From: UBA7236 sp964638865
GTDB taxonomy: Bacteria > Bacteroidota > Bacteroidia > Chitinophagales > BACL12
Reading direction: 5' to 3'
NCBI GenBank assembly: GCA_964638865.1
Contig: CAZXBG010000160.1
Span: forward strand, 1 to 8,022
DNA length: 8,022 nucleotides
Of this stretch, positions 6,915-8,022 are shown piece by piece. The translations under genes and the position numbers were made by a program. Each line of letters begins with the position of its first letter. Position 1 is the stretch's first letter. The notes under the pieces were generated by a model. It did no database searches and was not told the DNA's origin. It saw nothing but the letters and a program-made list of their open reading frames with translations.

Positions 6915-7870
6915 ATACCAATTTATATATAGAACACAGCAATATTCCGTCGCAGGAAGCCGTAAAAAAGGGGATTCTGCGATCACTTATTTATTATGAT
7001 ATTTTTAATTATCCACTTACCGCAAATGAATTGGCGCAATTCAGCTCTATTAAACTGCATGATAAACAATGCATAACCGATGCACTTGAGTACCTCACAC
7101 AACATCTGCTAATTTATAAGTTCGGAGATTTTTATTCTCTAAAAAACGACCCGACACAAATTGAAAGAAGAAAAAATGGAAACAATATCGCAACAGAAAT
7201 TTTACCAAAGGCACTGAAACGTTCTAAATTTATTCACAAATTTCCCTTTGTCAGAAGCGTGAATATTTCAGGATCCTTATCAAAAAACTATTTTGATGAA
7301 AGCACCGATTTCGACTTTTTTATTATAGCAAAAGCAAATCGCATTTGGTTGTGCAGATTATTACTTACCTTTTACAAAAAAATATTTTTGTTAAACTCAA
7401 GAAAATATTTTTGCATAAACTATTACATCGACACCACCGATCTTTTAATCCCGGATAGAAATTTATTTTCCGCTACGGAGATCATTACCTTAAAAAATCA
7501 GTGCGGCGAAACCGTTTATAAAAACTTTATGGAAGCAAATACATGGGTGCAGGCATATTTTCCAAATTATTTTCCGGATTATTCCTTTATGGAGAAAGAG
7601 AAAATGCCTATGCTGAAGAAAATTCTTGAAAAAGTATTTTCCGGAAAGGTTGGAAATTATTTTGACGACCTCGCATTTAATATTACAACTGGATTTTTGA
7701 AAAAGAGATACAGCCATTTAAAAAAGGAAGAATTCCAAGTGAATTTGCGAACTAAAAAAAACGCCTCAAAACATCATCCTCAGGGATTTCAGTTCAAGGT
7801 TTTGAATGCTTTTGAACAAAAGTGTAAGGATTTTGAGATTAAACATGGGGTTGAGGTGGGTATCGGGTAA
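6911..7870 (+). CDS. Winged-helix plus nucleotidyltransferase-fold protein
   Basis: A 319-residue protein with two recognisable parts. Residues about 18-78 look like a winged-helix domain: VKKGILRSLIYYDIFNYPLTANEL, then a recognition-like helix, then KFGDFYSL as the wing. Residues about 112-180 hold a Pol-beta/MNT-type nucleotidyltransferase core with the motif G121-S122-x10-D133-x-D135 (SGSLSKNYFDESTDFDF). A possible third acidic residue is D174 or D177 after the CINYYI strand. The rest is helical and basic, with no known motif. Known members of this fold transfer NMP to proteins, RNA or small molecules; which applies here is unknown. The key Gly-Ser and Asp residues are intact, so activity is plausible. 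It overlaps the preceding methyltransferase by ATGA and is the last gene of the run. The last codons (G317-I318-G319-stop) fall inside the first copy of a 48-bp tandem repeat, so the original C-terminus may have been altered. Confidence 0.85.
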   Translation: MNTNLYIEHSNIPSQEAVKKGILRSLIYYDIFNYPLTANELAQFSSIKLHDKQCITDALEYLTQHLLIYKFGDFYSLKNDPTQIERRKNGNNIATEILPKALKRSKFIHKFPFVRSVNISGSLSKNYFDESTDFDFFIIAKANRIWLCRLLLTFYKKIFLLNSRKYFCINYYIDTTDLLIPDRNLFSATEIITLKNQCGETVYKNFMEANTWVQAYFPNYFPDYSFMEKEKMPMLKKILEKVFSGKVGNYFDDLAFNITTGFLKKRYSHLKKEEFQVNLRTKKNASKHHPQGFQFKVLNAFEQKCKDFEIKHGVEVGIG

Positions 7871-8004
7871 CGAGAAAACAAAAGATGGAGGCTGAAATGA
7901 GACATGGGTATCGGGTAGCGGGAAAACAAAAGATGGAGGCTGAAATGAGACATGGGTATCGGGTATCGGCTTCGGGAAAACAAAGGATGGTGGGTGAAAG
8001 GGGA
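7857..8004. repeat. Tandem repeat, 48-bp unit, about three copies
   Basis: Copies start at 7857, 7905 and 7953, each opening with TGGGTATCGGGTA. The first two match at 46 of 48 positions; the differences are AACGAG versus AGCGGG at unit positions 14 and 17. The third carries about 6 extra bases (TATCGGCTTCGGG where copy 2 has TAGCGGG) and decays toward its end. The unit joins a TATCGGG-rich head to a purine-rich tail (GAAAACAAAAGATGGAGGC). There are no spacers, so it is not a CRISPR array. The first copy begins inside the nucleotidyltransferase gene and gives it its TAA stop. The array fills the stretch after the last gene, and no clear terminator hairpin or further gene is visible in it. Confidence 0.9.
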
Positions 8005-8022
8005 ACGCGGATGACGCGGATT
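8005..8022. repeat. Short direct repeat ACGCGGATG/ACGCGGATT at window end
   Basis: Two 9-base copies differing only in the last base, running off the window edge and richer in G+C than the surrounding DNA. From general knowledge, strings of this type (ACGCGGATGACGCGGATT and extensions) recur between genes in many Bacteroidota and some other environmental genomes, often near gene ends. Its role is unknown; here it directly follows the 48-bp tandem repeat, so two repeat families are side by side. How far it extends cannot be seen. Confidence 0.7.

Noticed and set aside
6911..7870. MNT/HEPN toxin-antitoxin module
   Set aside because: The nucleotidyltransferase motif is present, but the protein is much longer than MNT antitoxins, carries a winged-helix-like domain, and has no HEPN partner beside it.
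7789..7983. Minus-strand open frame encoding a repeated 16-residue unit (RYPIPMSHFSLHLLFS)
   Set aside because: It is only the 48-bp DNA repeat read in a frame that stays open because 48 is divisible by 3. It overlaps the end of a well-supported gene and has no start context or known family.
7857..8004. Possible CRISPR array
   Set aside because: Units follow each other directly at a 48-bp period with no unique spacers and no cas genes nearby.

Overview
The window looks like chromosomal DNA of a Bacteroidota species, probably an environmental one. The DNA is AT-rich, most genes lack a Shine-Dalgarno sequence, and one gap holds a TAnnTTTG-type promoter. The cysteinyl-tRNA synthetase has a Bacteroidota-like feel, and the right end carries 'GGGTATCGGGTATCGG' and 'ACGCGGATGACGCGGATT' repeats of a kind I associate with intergenic DNA of this phylum. 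This assignment rests on reading alone; no search was run.

Layout: all seven genes lie on the + strand and fill almost everything from base 1 to 7870. First comes cysS (2-1474), missing its first few codons at the window edge. After 18 bases follows a run of six genes: a class I SAM methyltransferase (1493-2284), a B12-binding radical SAM enzyme (2315-3691), a GT4-type glycosyltransferase (3688-4737), a second B12-binding radical SAM enzyme (4739-6253), an NPPY-type methyltransferase (6255-6914) and a winged-helix/nucleotidyltransferase protein (6911-7870). From 2315 on, the genes overlap by 4 bases (ATGA) or are separated by 1 base, so they are almost certainly one translationally coupled transcript. 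A possible promoter (TTG-N20-TAAATTTG) lies just before the first radical SAM gene. The last 150 bases or so are a 48-bp tandem repeat followed by a 9-bp direct repeat. The 48-bp repeat begins inside the nucleotidyltransferase gene and supplies its last residues and stop codon.

How the genes may work together (inference): the set combines two radical/cobalamin enzymes, two ordinary SAM methyltransferases, one sugar transferase and one nucleotidyltransferase-fold protein. That is a plausible tailoring and assembly set for a modified glycan, glycolipid or other small metabolite. No carrier protein, polyketide/peptide synthase or transporter is visible, so the scaffold-making genes, if any, lie outside the window. 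The product cannot be named from this sequence.
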